Shown here piece by piece: positions 8,300 to 17,042 of a DNA stretch of 37,015 bases. The stretch is from a virus. The position numbers and the translations under genes are program-made. How positions within the stretch are numbered: the stretch's first letter is position 1; each line of letters begins with the position of its first letter. Where the stretch lies: positions 1 through 37,015 of IMG/VR virus record IMGVR_UViG_3300042323_001455, one strand, 5' to 3'. The notes under the pieces are model-generated. The model was given only the letters and a program-made list of their open reading frames with translations. It ran no database searches and had not been told where the DNA came from.

Positions 8300-10883
8300 A
8301 ACTATACAAACTTTTTCTAGTCAAAGTAGAAAAACAGTAAGCTCTTTAATACAAAACATTAAAGCTGATAAAACTCAGGTATCTTCTTTAATTGAAAATA
8401 TTAGAAGCTTTGATGCAAGTATAAACTACAGTCCTTCTTTAGCTTTAAGATATTCCAGGCTTAATATAGAAGGTGTTATAGAATTTTTTAGAGACTCTTC
8501 ATTAAGAATGAATCAATTTTTTTCTGCTTCTTCAGCTCTGTCTGTTGCATTAAATTCAGTAGCCTCTATTTACTCCTCTGAAATAGAAAAAATAGAAAAA
8601 GATATATTTCATTTAGAAAACTTTGTTGACAACTATCAATTTATAGTTGGAGAAGATGATCTATTTAATTTTAATTATGTAGAAAATTTTGATAACAATC
8701 TATCTTCATATTTATCCGACAGTAAGACAATCAAACTTTTTGATAGAGACAATGTAGAATTTAGTTCTAATGGAAATTATTACATTGATCCAGTTCTAAG
8801 TAAGATGACTATTGCAAATGGAATTAATTTTCAAAACCAACTTCATAACATTAAGCCTGGAATTATTTCAACAAGTAACTATGCTTCTCACTTAACTACG
8901 GATTCCGATTTTCGTTCAGTATTAGATACGGATCCAGTAAATAATTGGACAGTAACTGTTAAGTCTCCATTTTTAATCAACTCAGAACTGCCTGAATCAA
9001 AGTCTTATGTTAATTATAATTCTTCCTACAACAAAGGTGCTCAGTCATTTTTTGAAATTTCATTCATTAATCCAGTAGCAATGGATACAATAAGGGTAAA
9101 TCCTAATGATTGCATTGGAATGCAATTACTTCAGGTTGTAATTGAAAAAACTGATCCAGTTAATTCTGCTCTTGGAAATATAGAGTTTTCAGTCTTAAGC
9201 TCACCACTTTTAATAGACAAATCAGTAGATGTTGTATTTAATAAATGTAACGTATCAAAAATTAAATTTATATTTAATCAATCTAAATACTATAGAAGTG
9301 AAAATGTACCAATCACTCAAGAGTTAAATTCAAAAATGCTTCAGGAAATTGTAGATGCAAGAAGAAAAGAAAAATCAAATAGTCCAAGTAGACTTCAAGA
9401 TCTTGTTTACTTTTATTTTAAAAACGCAAATGATATTGAAAAAAATAAAAATAACAGAAAAGCTTATACAGAAGTATATTCATATAGGTACCCTTTATTA
9501 GAAGAGGGATATTCTGATGGTGTAAATGAAAAGTTATCAGAATTAACTGAATCAGAAATTTTAACAAAGTCAAGAGAAATTGTAGATTCAAAGAATATAA
9601 ACGCAATCGAAAACATTGTTCAAACCATTGTTCAACACGTTATAGGTGCAAGAAATAATCTATTTAATACCACTGTATATAGAACCGGTAGGCCGGGAAA
9701 TACTAATAATAGAATGGCTTCATTGAAAAGCGATGGATTCATTCCTGTTAAAGATGAATTTGATAACTTTGATAATTTATTTCAAAAAGAAGACCCTATA
9801 GCACCAGGTGTTTCTGTTGATAGTGTCGCTAGATACTTGTCTAATAGGGAAGATTCAAATTCGTATGAATATACTTTTTCCATTAAAAACATATTGTTTG
9901 GCTTAACTCAAACATCAACACAAAATAAAGCTTGTTTTGTTTCCAGCAAAATAGAAACCAACGGATTCCCATTAGGCGTAAAAGGCATAGTTAATAAGGT
10001 AAATGCTAGAAGAGATTTGACCTTTAATAATTATGATATAAAAGAGTCTGGATCATATGAACTTAGTATTACATATAAAGATTCAATAGAATCAGAGGAT
10101 GATTGGATCCCGCTATTTGCTGGAAGTTCAAACTATATTGAATCTGAAGTTATATTTTTTGATACATTTAACTTGGCAAAGTTAAGATTTATTCCGCAAG
10201 AATCAAGAATAAAAGTTTATAAAAACGGAATTTTAGAAAACCCTAATAATTGGGAATATGAAGAACTTGGAAATTCAATATTTTACAAGTCTACTTTAGA
10301 TAGAACCGCAAATTATATAGTAGATTATTATCTTAATACTACTGAATATAGTCAGTCTATTATTGATATAGATTCTTTGTCTAATTCTAATTTTGCAGTT
10401 AGAGCTTTTTCTAGTGGAGGTAACTCTGGTGAGAAATTTACTTCTACTGGACCAGGAAATAGAATACCACTTTCTTTCATTCCATATATTGAAGACAAGT
10501 TCAATGGCGCTTATTATAGCGAAACTCATGGTACTATAAATACAGAAACTAACATCGGTTACTCTCCGGTTACTGTCACAATGGCAGATGGTCAAGTGGC
10601 AATTAACTTAACAAACTATACAAATAATAGTTTTTTAAGATCATCTTTTTATAATACTAGTGAATATTTGTTTTTCCAAAATGGAAAAGAAATAGTATTT
10701 AATAGGCCAATTAACCAACTGTTTACGGTTAATTATAGCTATATACCATCTTCGCTTAGATTTAGATTGATACTAAGAAACAATTTGCCTGGTCAATATA
10801 ATGGAATATCTGTGGATAATGTTATAATTAAATCCAAAGTAAACAATCTAGATCCATTTTCAAAAAAATTATTAAGGTTATAA
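8280..10883 (+). CDS. Large virion structural protein (baseplate/tail type)
   Basis: About 867 residues from GTG 8280, which I chose because GGAG at 8270-8273 lies six bases upstream. ATG 8259 and TTG 8235 are in-frame alternatives without a good ribosome site. The start overlaps the end of the preceding gene. The N-terminal 60 residues are helical and heptad-like (Val-Ser-Ser-Leu-Ile-Gln-Asn-Ile-Lys, repeated as Val-Ser-Ser-Leu-Ile-Glu-Asn-Ile-Arg), suggesting a coiled coil. The rest alternates beta-rich segments, one of which (Asn-Trp-Thr-Val-Thr followed by Phe-Phe-Glu-Ile-Ser-Phe and Ala-Met-Asp-Thr-Ile-Arg-Val) resembles a discoidin-like jelly roll. No catalytic motif is evident. The role is inferred from position between other giant structural genes. 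Confidence 0.7.
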   Translation: MLQHLPETIQTFSSQSRKTVSSLIQNIKADKTQVSSLIENIRSFDASINYSPSLALRYSRLNIEGVIEFFRDSSLRMNQFFSASSALSVALNSVASIYSSEIEKIEKDIFHLENFVDNYQFIVGEDDLFNFNYVENFDNNLSSYLSDSKTIKLFDRDNVEFSSNGNYYIDPVLSKMTIANGINFQNQLHNIKPGIISTSNYASHLTTDSDFRSVLDTDPVNNWTVTVKSPFLINSELPESKSYVNYNSSYNKGAQSFFEISFINPVAMDTIRVNPNDCIGMQLLQVVIEKTDPVNSALGNIEFSVLSSPLLIDKSVDVVFNKCNVSKIKFIFNQSKYYRSENVPITQELNSKMLQEIVDARRKEKSNSPSRLQDLVYFYFKNANDIEKNKNNRKAYTEVYSYRYPLLEEGYSDGVNEKLSELTESEILTKSREIVDSKNINAIENIVQTIVQHVIGARNNLFNTTVYRTGRPGNTNNRMASLKSDGFIPVKDEFDNFDNLFQKEDPIAPGVSVDSVARYLSNREDSNSYEYTFSIKNILFGLTQTSTQNKACFVSSKIETNGFPLGVKGIVNKVNARRDLTFNNYDIKESGSYELSITYKDSIESEDDWIPLFAGSSNYIESEVIFFDTFNLAKLRFIPQESRIKVYKNGILENPNNWEYEELGNSIFYKSTLDRTANYIVDYYLNTTEYSQSIIDIDSLSNSNFAVRAFSSGGNSGEKFTSTGPGNRIPLSFIPYIEDKFNGAYYSETHGTINTETNIGYSPVTVTMADGQVAINLTNYTNNSFLRSSFYNTSEYLFFQNGKEIVFNRPINQLFTVNYSYIPSSLRFRLILRNNLPGQYNGISVDNVIIKSKVNNLDPFSKKLLRL

Positions 10884-10884
10884 C

Positions 10885-11055
10885 ATGACTCAGCTCTCAG
10901 CAAATACAATAGTTCAAGATCAGATAGTTGCCAAAGTCAGTAAGTTTTTGGCAAATTATAGGGAGAATCAATTTTTTGATAATCAAGAATTAATGAAAGA
11001 ATATCAATCATTAATAAATTTCTTAAGAAATAAGATCTCACGGACCACTTACTGA
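10885..11055 (+). CDS. N-terminal piece of a split structural gene (+1 frameshift into the next frame)
   Basis: This 56-residue frame begins with an ATG one base after the previous stop and ends at TGA 11053-11055. Its protein is helical (Val-Ala-Lys-Val-Ser-Lys-Phe-Leu, Leu-Met-Lys-Glu-Tyr-Gln-Ser-Leu-Ile-Asn-Phe-Leu). The +1 frame has its last stop at 11024-11026 and is open from 11027. It contains no ATG or GTG before the TTG at 11105, yet reads as good protein (Gly-Pro-Leu-Thr-Glu-Phe-Asp-Pro-Tyr-Ile-Lys-Gly). The simplest reading is that this is the true start of the 690-aa frame that follows, joined by a +1 shift somewhere in 11027-11055. Confidence 0.6.
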   Translation: MTQLSANTIVQDQIVAKVSKFLANYRENQFFDNQELMKEYQSLINFLRNKISRTTY

Positions 11056-11104
11056 GTTTGATCCTTATATTAAAGGTGAGCCACCTATCTCTGATAAATT
11101 TAAT

Positions 11105-13177
11105 TTGTTTACAGGTAATTACTCAGATGATATAAATATCATAGCAAAACAAATAGATTACCTAACTGCAGTATTCATTAACTCACATAATATATTTACT
11201 GATGAAATAGCTCAAGAAAATAATTTTATTAATAGAATAAAAAGCAAAGTTAAAATATTGCAGATGTACTCAAGTAGTCCTTCAAGTGATTTATATTATT
11301 TTGGAAATTCTTTTGATAGTTCAGATTATATTGATTTTTCTAAAATGGATAATAAAGATCAATTGCCATTGATAGATAATGGGCAAATGACCTTATCTTC
11401 AGGCGTAGTAAAAAATTGGGTACCAAGATCTATTTTTATAGCTGAGGGCTCAAATGGCTACAGGGGTAACAATCACGCAGTCTATGCCTCATCAACTTCA
11501 ACTAATGTTTATAAGTATTTTTTTGAAGATACACCTACAATAATTAATCAAGAAAACATTAGAGATAACAACCCATTAACATTTTTTGAATATGAACAGA
11601 TAAACATAGAAAATAAAAAACCTGATTCAAAAGAATTTGAGTATAAATACATAGTTAATCCTGGACCTGGTCAACCAATAGTTTATGACCCTTGGTCATC
11701 TTTTAAAGGTGAATCTTTGTTGTTGAATATTGTTATGGAAAAAGAAATGGCAGAATCTGCTAATTTTGTTAAAATAATTCCATATTTTGGATCAGCTGGT
11801 TACATAGTTAAAGATGTAACAGTTAAATCAATAGAGGTCGTTGATGAGTTAAATGTCAAAGAGAATATTTTAACTCAACCAATATATATAAGCTCTAGCT
11901 TCATTCCTTCTTCGATTGATAAAGTAAAAAATTTTTATTATAGAGAAGCAAAGATTTCTTTTTCCGAAAGAAAAGTTAAATCTATTAAAATATCTTTTGA
12001 GCAATCGGATTCTATTCCGGTTAACATTAAACATATTTATTATAAACCATCTACTACGGGCAATCCTTATTCTATTCAAGAAAGGTTTGATCCTAACTCA
12101 CCTCTTGTTACAAGCGAAAATTTTTCATCAATTCCTTGGTCAACAAAAACATATAACATCAACGAATTGATACCGTCATATAATCAACCAAACTTCTTTA
12201 AGTCAGAAACACAAAATACAAAAACTATAGACGTAAAACTATCAAGAGAAATACCTATAGCACGCGGGTTTGTTGTAAAGGTAAAAAGTAGTCTAGATGG
12301 AAGTTCTCATTATATAACAAACAGATTTTGGGATCAATTCCTTGATGAATTTAAAACTCTTACTAATTATCCTGATGGGATAACAGATTCTAATTACAAA
12401 ACTTACATAAACAACTCTGCAGTATCGAGTCTGCGTGGATATGATTCTCCATTTTTATCTTCAATTAATTCATCAAATATGAAGGGTACTCCTAGTGCCG
12501 ACGATGCGTCACTCTATGCTTTAATGCAGGATATTGTAACATGGCTTAATACAACAACTACTCAAAAAAATTCCAAAGGTGAAACTATTACGATAACTAA
12601 AGAAGAAAAATTTGCTAAATTTAAACTTGACACTAAATTTAATGCTGTTATAGAAGAAGTCTCAAGTCAAGATACGAAACCTGATAATCAATTCTATAAA
12701 GTTCCTCTTGTTAGACAGGAAGAAATACTTAATGCAAAAAGAAGAAGTATTGGAATCAGAGACGTAACTATTGGCCATGAATCATACTCAGATAAAGCTA
12801 TTGTTGTATCCAGACAGTATGATACTGCAGCAGATATAGAGTATCTAACTCTTTCAGCAGAAACTGGTTTTTCTGGAAAATTTAATTCAGCAATTGCTGA
12901 AAATATTAAGTATTACATTTCACTTGATGATGGATCTAAGTGGATACAAATATCTTCCATAGAAGACCCTTTCTCAAGCGTTCCAGAAGTAGTGGCATTT
13001 AATCAAAACATAGATGAAAATTTTAGAATGCCAGGGGTTTCTTACCTTTCTCAGCCAGACATTCCAGCTTCTGTAAGAAAATTTATTTTAAAAATAGAAA
13101 TTACAAAACCTACCGGTGAAAATATAACACCAATAATTTATTCTTATAAAGTTGGAGTCAAGGTAAAGCAGTCATGA
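11105..13177 (+). CDS. Large virion structural protein, C-terminal part of the split gene
   Basis: 690 residues if begun at TTG 11105, which has no ribosome site. The coding frame is open from 11027 and probably belongs with the 10885-11055 piece, giving about 745 residues in total. The product is beta-rich with a helical N-terminus (Asp-Ile-Asn-Ile-Ile-Ala-Lys-Gln-Ile-Asp-Tyr-Leu). The last 35 residues (Lys-Phe-Ile-Leu-Lys-Ile-Glu-Ile-Thr-Lys-Pro, Thr-Pro-Ile-Ile-Tyr-Ser-Tyr-Lys-Val) resemble the C-termini of two downstream structural proteins, suggesting a shared terminal beta module. The stop overlaps the next start as ATGA. Role inferred: baseplate or tail component. Confidence 0.7.
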   Translation: MFTGNYSDDINIIAKQIDYLTAVFINSHNIFTDEIAQENNFINRIKSKVKILQMYSSSPSSDLYYFGNSFDSSDYIDFSKMDNKDQLPLIDNGQMTLSSGVVKNWVPRSIFIAEGSNGYRGNNHAVYASSTSTNVYKYFFEDTPTIINQENIRDNNPLTFFEYEQINIENKKPDSKEFEYKYIVNPGPGQPIVYDPWSSFKGESLLLNIVMEKEMAESANFVKIIPYFGSAGYIVKDVTVKSIEVVDELNVKENILTQPIYISSSFIPSSIDKVKNFYYREAKISFSERKVKSIKISFEQSDSIPVNIKHIYYKPSTTGNPYSIQERFDPNSPLVTSENFSSIPWSTKTYNINELIPSYNQPNFFKSETQNTKTIDVKLSREIPIARGFVVKVKSSLDGSSHYITNRFWDQFLDEFKTLTNYPDGITDSNYKTYINNSAVSSLRGYDSPFLSSINSSNMKGTPSADDASLYALMQDIVTWLNTTTTQKNSKGETITITKEEKFAKFKLDTKFNAVIEEVSSQDTKPDNQFYKVPLVRQEEILNAKRRSIGIRDVTIGHESYSDKAIVVSRQYDTAADIEYLTLSAETGFSGKFNSAIAENIKYYISLDDGSKWIQISSIEDPFSSVPEVVAFNQNIDENFRMPGVSYLSQPDIPASVRKFILKIEITKPTGENITPIIYSYKVGVKVKQS

Positions 13178-15324
13178 GTATATCTGAAATACAAAAAAAG
13201 AAATTCTTAGAAAATATATACAGATTAATGTATTCAACTGGTGTTTCGGCTAATGATAAAGTTATTAGTCAACCAGATGAGAATGAAATTAAAAAAGAAT
13301 TTGATGAATACTTTAGCGCAAATAGAATAGGATCACCTTTATCTATAGATGTTAACGTATTAAGAAATACTGCAAAAACAGATCCAGATTTAATGAATAT
13401 ATTCATGGCTAGATCGCTTCTTAACTTAGAATTTCTATACGATTCTTTGGATGATAATACAAAAAAATTAATGAATGTAGTCACTCTTCTTAATAAGAAG
13501 ATAAAAAATCTAAAGGATAAAAGAGCATCTTTAGAAAAAAAAATAGATAATCTACTTTTTTCTAATTCAAATACAGACGGATATTTTTATTCTTTTAGTG
13601 ATTCATTTGCAAACCTAGATAATATTGACCTTTCTTTTACTAATGCTTTTGTTGATACAGAAAATAGAAAAGTTACACTTCCTAAATTAAAATCATCCGC
13701 ACTTGATCTTAACTCACCTGGTAAAATAAGCACTACAAATATTACATATTCAATTTATTTTAACGGGGCAATTGTAGAGTCCAAGCAACTTCCGGACTAT
13801 AACAATATTTTAGATGGACTTACGAATACTAAATGCATGGTTGAATATTCATCTGGGCAGATAGGCTCATGCGCAATGGTCATCAACATACCACTATCTA
13901 CCCCTTTTATTGTTTCAAAGGTAGATGGAAAATTAGCTACTAGTTCTGCAGTAACTGTAATTGCTGAAATAATAGATGCCCTCACCATTGGAGGCTCACA
14001 GTTCAGAAGAAAACAATCCAATAGCGACTATGATAGATTCTCCTTTGATTTTTCGCCACAAAGTTCTGGAGCAATAAAAATAACTCTCATTAAAAATGAA
14101 GCAGATTATATATCAGACGAAAGTAACAAATACACGTATAATTTTACAATTAGAGACCTAATAGTTAGTGGTCAATACTATGACGCTAGTGCGGTAGTTG
14201 TTTCTTCCCCACTGTCTATACCTTCTGGAGATGCCAATAAGGTTATAGATGCAGTTAGCATAGAGGCAGTTAATGGAAATCCATCTGTTGGAGATGTTAC
14301 ATTCTTTGTAGCAGAAGACGTTCCTGGTGCTATTAGTCTTTCTGACTTTAACTGGATACCAATATCTTCTTCCGCTACAAATGATCCATCTTATGATCAA
14401 GTTGTATCGTTTGATAAATCTGTTAAAAGTTTTTTTAATATAAAATCAAACCCATCAGACAATGAGATACAACTATATCCTTTGTCAACTAATTCAAACT
14501 TATCACTAATCAACCCAAGTACTTCTATATATAATGGAGTATCTTCATATAGGATTGGTTCTATTCCAAGCAATGTAGAAATATACAATCCTTTTATATT
14601 AGATGCAATTAATAATTTTTCTTTTAAATATGTTTCTTATTCATCTGGACTGTATTTAGATAAAAATAGATGGTCAGAAATTTTAAATAAAAGAGATCCA
14701 AATGTTAATATATTTGAACCTGGTAATATTGAAATTACAAATTCGCCATCAATTCCAATAGCATTAAATCTAAATTCAATAAGTGGCTTTTTGCAAACAT
14801 CACTGCTAGTAGATCAGGAAACAATAGTCAATAATGTTGTTTCTAAATCTGGAAATGCAATTGATTGGAATGTGGCAATTTTCCTAAATGGAACATTAGT
14901 TGCTGATATTCAAAGTGGTCTACCTTCTAAAGAAATTTCATGGAATTTTATACCAGGAATAAATGATATTGTGGTAACATTTGACTCAGAAGGTAATTCC
15001 TCTGGTTCAATATCACTGATGTCAGGTGTATCATTATCTAGTTATGGCACAGCTTTCTTAAATTACTATAGTTATGTCGACCCTTTTGATTTCAGGGTAA
15101 ATAGAAACTCTGAAGACAAAGTCTTTACCATAGATAATTATCTGGGAAATAGAGAAATTATTAGCAGAAAGTATATTCAAAATAATTCTAGAATTGTATA
15201 TAGATCAAATGATACTAGAAAAGTAGAAGCCATAAGATTTAGAGCAAATATAACAAGGTTCTCCAATCCATTTGGAACCCCAACTCTTAACTCTTATAGA
15301 GTAAAATTTAAAAACAGCATATAG
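13174..15324 (+). CDS. Large virion structural protein
   Basis: 716 residues, translationally coupled to the preceding gene by an ATGA overlap. Residues about 85-125 form a charged helix (Asp-Asp-Asn-Thr-Lys-Lys-Leu-Met-Asn-Val-Val-Thr-Leu-Leu-Asn-Lys-Lys-Ile-Lys) likely to be a coiled coil. The remainder is Ser/Asn-rich beta structure. The C-terminus ends in Glu-Ala-Ile-Arg-Phe-Arg-Ala-Asn-Ile-Thr-Arg-Phe, then Thr-Pro-Thr-Leu-Asn-Ser-Tyr-Arg-Val, the same kind of terminal module as in the neighbouring structural genes. Nothing in it indicates an enzyme. A baseplate or fibre-attachment role is inferred from context. Confidence 0.7.
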   Translation: MSISEIQKKKFLENIYRLMYSTGVSANDKVISQPDENEIKKEFDEYFSANRIGSPLSIDVNVLRNTAKTDPDLMNIFMARSLLNLEFLYDSLDDNTKKLMNVVTLLNKKIKNLKDKRASLEKKIDNLLFSNSNTDGYFYSFSDSFANLDNIDLSFTNAFVDTENRKVTLPKLKSSALDLNSPGKISTTNITYSIYFNGAIVESKQLPDYNNILDGLTNTKCMVEYSSGQIGSCAMVINIPLSTPFIVSKVDGKLATSSAVTVIAEIIDALTIGGSQFRRKQSNSDYDRFSFDFSPQSSGAIKITLIKNEADYISDESNKYTYNFTIRDLIVSGQYYDASAVVVSSPLSIPSGDANKVIDAVSIEAVNGNPSVGDVTFFVAEDVPGAISLSDFNWIPISSSATNDPSYDQVVSFDKSVKSFFNIKSNPSDNEIQLYPLSTNSNLSLINPSTSIYNGVSSYRIGSIPSNVEIYNPFILDAINNFSFKYVSYSSGLYLDKNRWSEILNKRDPNVNIFEPGNIEITNSPSIPIALNLNSISGFLQTSLLVDQETIVNNVVSKSGNAIDWNVAIFLNGTLVADIQSGLPSKEISWNFIPGINDIVVTFDSEGNSSGSISLMSGVSLSSYGTAFLNYYSYVDPFDFRVNRNSEDKVFTIDNYLGNREIISRKYIQNNSRIVYRSNDTRKVEAIRFRANITRFSNPFGTPTLNSYRVKFKNSI

Positions 15325-15332
15325 GACATATC

Positions 15333-15728
15333 ATGGCAAGAACTTATACAGAATTTAAAAGAATTATACAACCCTTATTTCAAAGGTATAGAAACACCTT
15401 TAGGGGTCCACGTAGCTCAGCTAAAGAAAACCTAGAGATGAATAAGATGTTAATCGATCTTAAGAAACTAGATGAAAAAGCTGATTATTTAAACGAAAAA
15501 ACTTATTCAGATATTCAAATTTTTGTTGGACAAGTTGACCCAGAGCAACTTCAGATTCATGACGATTACGAGGATGGCAAGTACTATAGATTTGACGATG
15601 TCATCTTTGAGTTTTTTGGCGATGGCGCCACCCCTGATTATCTAGAAATAGATACCACTTCTACCGTATCTTCAAAGTTGTCTAGAATAGCAGAAAAAGT
15701 TAAAGAACTAGAAAATAAAAAGGTTTAA
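15333..15728 (+). CDS. Small conserved-looking structural-region protein, unknown function
   Basis: 131 residues with AGGA eight bases before the ATG. The N-terminal half is basic and helical (Phe-Lys-Arg-Ile-Ile-Gln-Pro-Leu-Phe-Gln-Arg-Tyr-Arg), followed by a helix with heptad spacing (Met-Leu-Ile-Asp-Leu-Lys-Lys-Leu-Asp-Glu-Lys). The middle is acidic with aromatic residues (Asp-Gly-Lys-Tyr-Tyr-Arg-Phe-Asp-Asp-Val-Ile-Phe-Glu-Phe-Phe-Gly-Asp-Gly). The C-terminus is again a Lys/Glu helix. It contains one Ala-Thr-Pro. It lies 8 bases after one structural gene and 2 before another, so it is probably a virion or assembly component. No family is recognised. Confidence 0.65.
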   Translation: MARTYTEFKRIIQPLFQRYRNTFRGPRSSAKENLEMNKMLIDLKKLDEKADYLNEKTYSDIQIFVGQVDPEQLQIHDDYEDGKYYRFDDVIFEFFGDGATPDYLEIDTTSTVSSKLSRIAEKVKELENKKV

Positions 15729-15730
15729 AA

Positions 15731-16984
15731 ATGTCAGAATTTATATACACAAAAAGAAGAACAGCCAAATATAATGGTCCAGTTGATAGCTCTGATCACA
15801 ACCTTAGAGTAGAAGAAAACTATAAAGATTTAGTTTATTTATATAATAAATTTAATGTTATAGATCAAAAGCTAGGAGAAGCATTTGAGAGAGTCTTGAA
15901 GGATCATGTTTTTATAACTAGATCAGTCAAAGACTTGGATGATAGGATCCAAGCTTTAGAGGCAGCAGAAAATATGGTTTCCATATACTCCTTTAAGCAG
16001 ATAGATAATAATGCTATCCCAAATGGAGAAGTTTCTATACAATTAGATGAGATACTTTCCTTTGACCCTATATACAATATAGTAACTCTTCCAAAGATTG
16101 ATGGCTCGTCGCATTCAAAGTTAAAATTTTTTACATCCAGTGAAGGTCAAATAATACCAGACTTCTTTGAAACAAGAATATCAAATAGCCTTTCAGGCGT
16201 AGATGTACCTGGCTCCGTTATTGATGGAACAAATGTATACAATGCCATATTGGATAGATCTGATAAGTATTGGAAGAGAACAGTTATCTCAAACTCAACA
16301 GCTGTAGCTGGAGCTCAAACATATTTATACGTTAAAATTCCTTCAGAGTATAGCGGATCAAAAAAGAGTAATTTCATAAAGCTCAATCCATACCCAGTTT
16401 ATGGAGTTGACATTATGGCAATTGAATATACTACAACTCAAAATCCAACAATGACAGAGTCTGATGTTTGGCTACCTGTAAATAGAGATAGGCTATATGA
16501 TGGAACTACAAGTGCAATAGGAAAGGTTCCACCAGGTGGTTGGACCTCTATAGGCTCTGATTTCATTTTAAATTCTGGTCCAATTGGTTTTTACTTCCGT
16601 GAACTTGACATAACCGCAATAAGAATTGCGATGAGACAAAGAAATTACTTTACAGAAAACGGAAAGTATATCTACACTTATGGACTTTCGGATTTAGATG
16701 TAAGATATGACAAATTCCTGCCATCAGGTAAAATCATATTCAAATTTGAGCCAGCAAATGGCGACATAATATCCTCGATTACAAGCGTAACTCCAAAGAT
16801 ATATAACGTTTCCCCAGCTCTTCTCTCTGAAGCCTTTAGCTATAGGGTCATATACAATGACGGATCAATCTATACAACTACAAATCCAGGAGCTTCAAAT
16901 GCCGTATGGATAGAGATTACCCTTAATATCATGCCAGATGGAACTGCTCCAGTTTTATCAGATTTAATAATTAACTATAACTAA
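15731..16984 (+). CDS. Virion structural protein with N-terminal coiled coil
   Basis: 417 residues, AAGG ribosome site, starting 2 bases after the previous stop. Residues about 25-80 form a helix (Tyr-Lys-Asp-Leu-Val-Tyr-Leu-Tyr-Asn-Lys-Phe-Asn, Leu-Asp-Asp-Arg-Ile-Gln-Ala-Leu-Glu-Ala-Ala-Glu) likely to oligomerise. The body is beta-rich and the C-terminus ends with Trp-Ile-Glu-Ile-Thr-Leu-Asn-Ile-Met-Pro-Asp-Gly-Thr-Ala-Pro-Val-Leu-Ser, a terminal beta module also seen in two upstream structural proteins. It is the last of the large structural genes before a short hairpin-containing gap. A fibre or baseplate-periphery role is plausible but not shown. Confidence 0.68.
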   Translation: MSEFIYTKRRTAKYNGPVDSSDHNLRVEENYKDLVYLYNKFNVIDQKLGEAFERVLKDHVFITRSVKDLDDRIQALEAAENMVSIYSFKQIDNNAIPNGEVSIQLDEILSFDPIYNIVTLPKIDGSSHSKLKFFTSSEGQIIPDFFETRISNSLSGVDVPGSVIDGTNVYNAILDRSDKYWKRTVISNSTAVAGAQTYLYVKIPSEYSGSKKSNFIKLNPYPVYGVDIMAIEYTTTQNPTMTESDVWLPVNRDRLYDGTTSAIGKVPPGGWTSIGSDFILNSGPIGFYFRELDITAIRIAMRQRNYFTENGKYIYTYGLSDLDVRYDKFLPSGKIIFKFEPANGDIISSITSVTPKIYNVSPALLSEAFSYRVIYNDGSIYTTTNPGASNAVWIEITLNIMPDGTAPVLSDLIINYN

Positions 16985-16988
16985 AAAG

Positions 16989-17002
16989 TTGCCATTTGGC
17001 AA
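16989..17002. repeat. Short inverted repeat in the leader before the 208-aa gene
   Basis: TTGCCA-TT-TGGCAA lies just after the stop of the 417-aa gene. As RNA it could form a five-base-pair hairpin with an ATTT loop. No T-run follows, so it is not a convincing terminator. It may be an RNA-processing or stability element or a protein-binding site, or chance. The same TTGCCA/TGGCAA arms occur at 10928-10954 with a longer loop. Confidence 0.35.
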
Positions 17003-17028
17003 TTACTATAAACAATAAGAATTTATCC

Positions 17029-17035
17029 TAAGGAG
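17029..17035 (+). promoter_or_regulatory. Strong Shine-Dalgarno site of the 208-aa repeat protein gene
   Basis: TAAGGAG ends seven bases before ATG 17043. It is the closest match to the anti-Shine-Dalgarno sequence among the structural genes in this window and fixes the start codon. It suggests a highly produced virion protein. Confidence 0.8.
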
Positions 17036-17042
17036 AATATAA

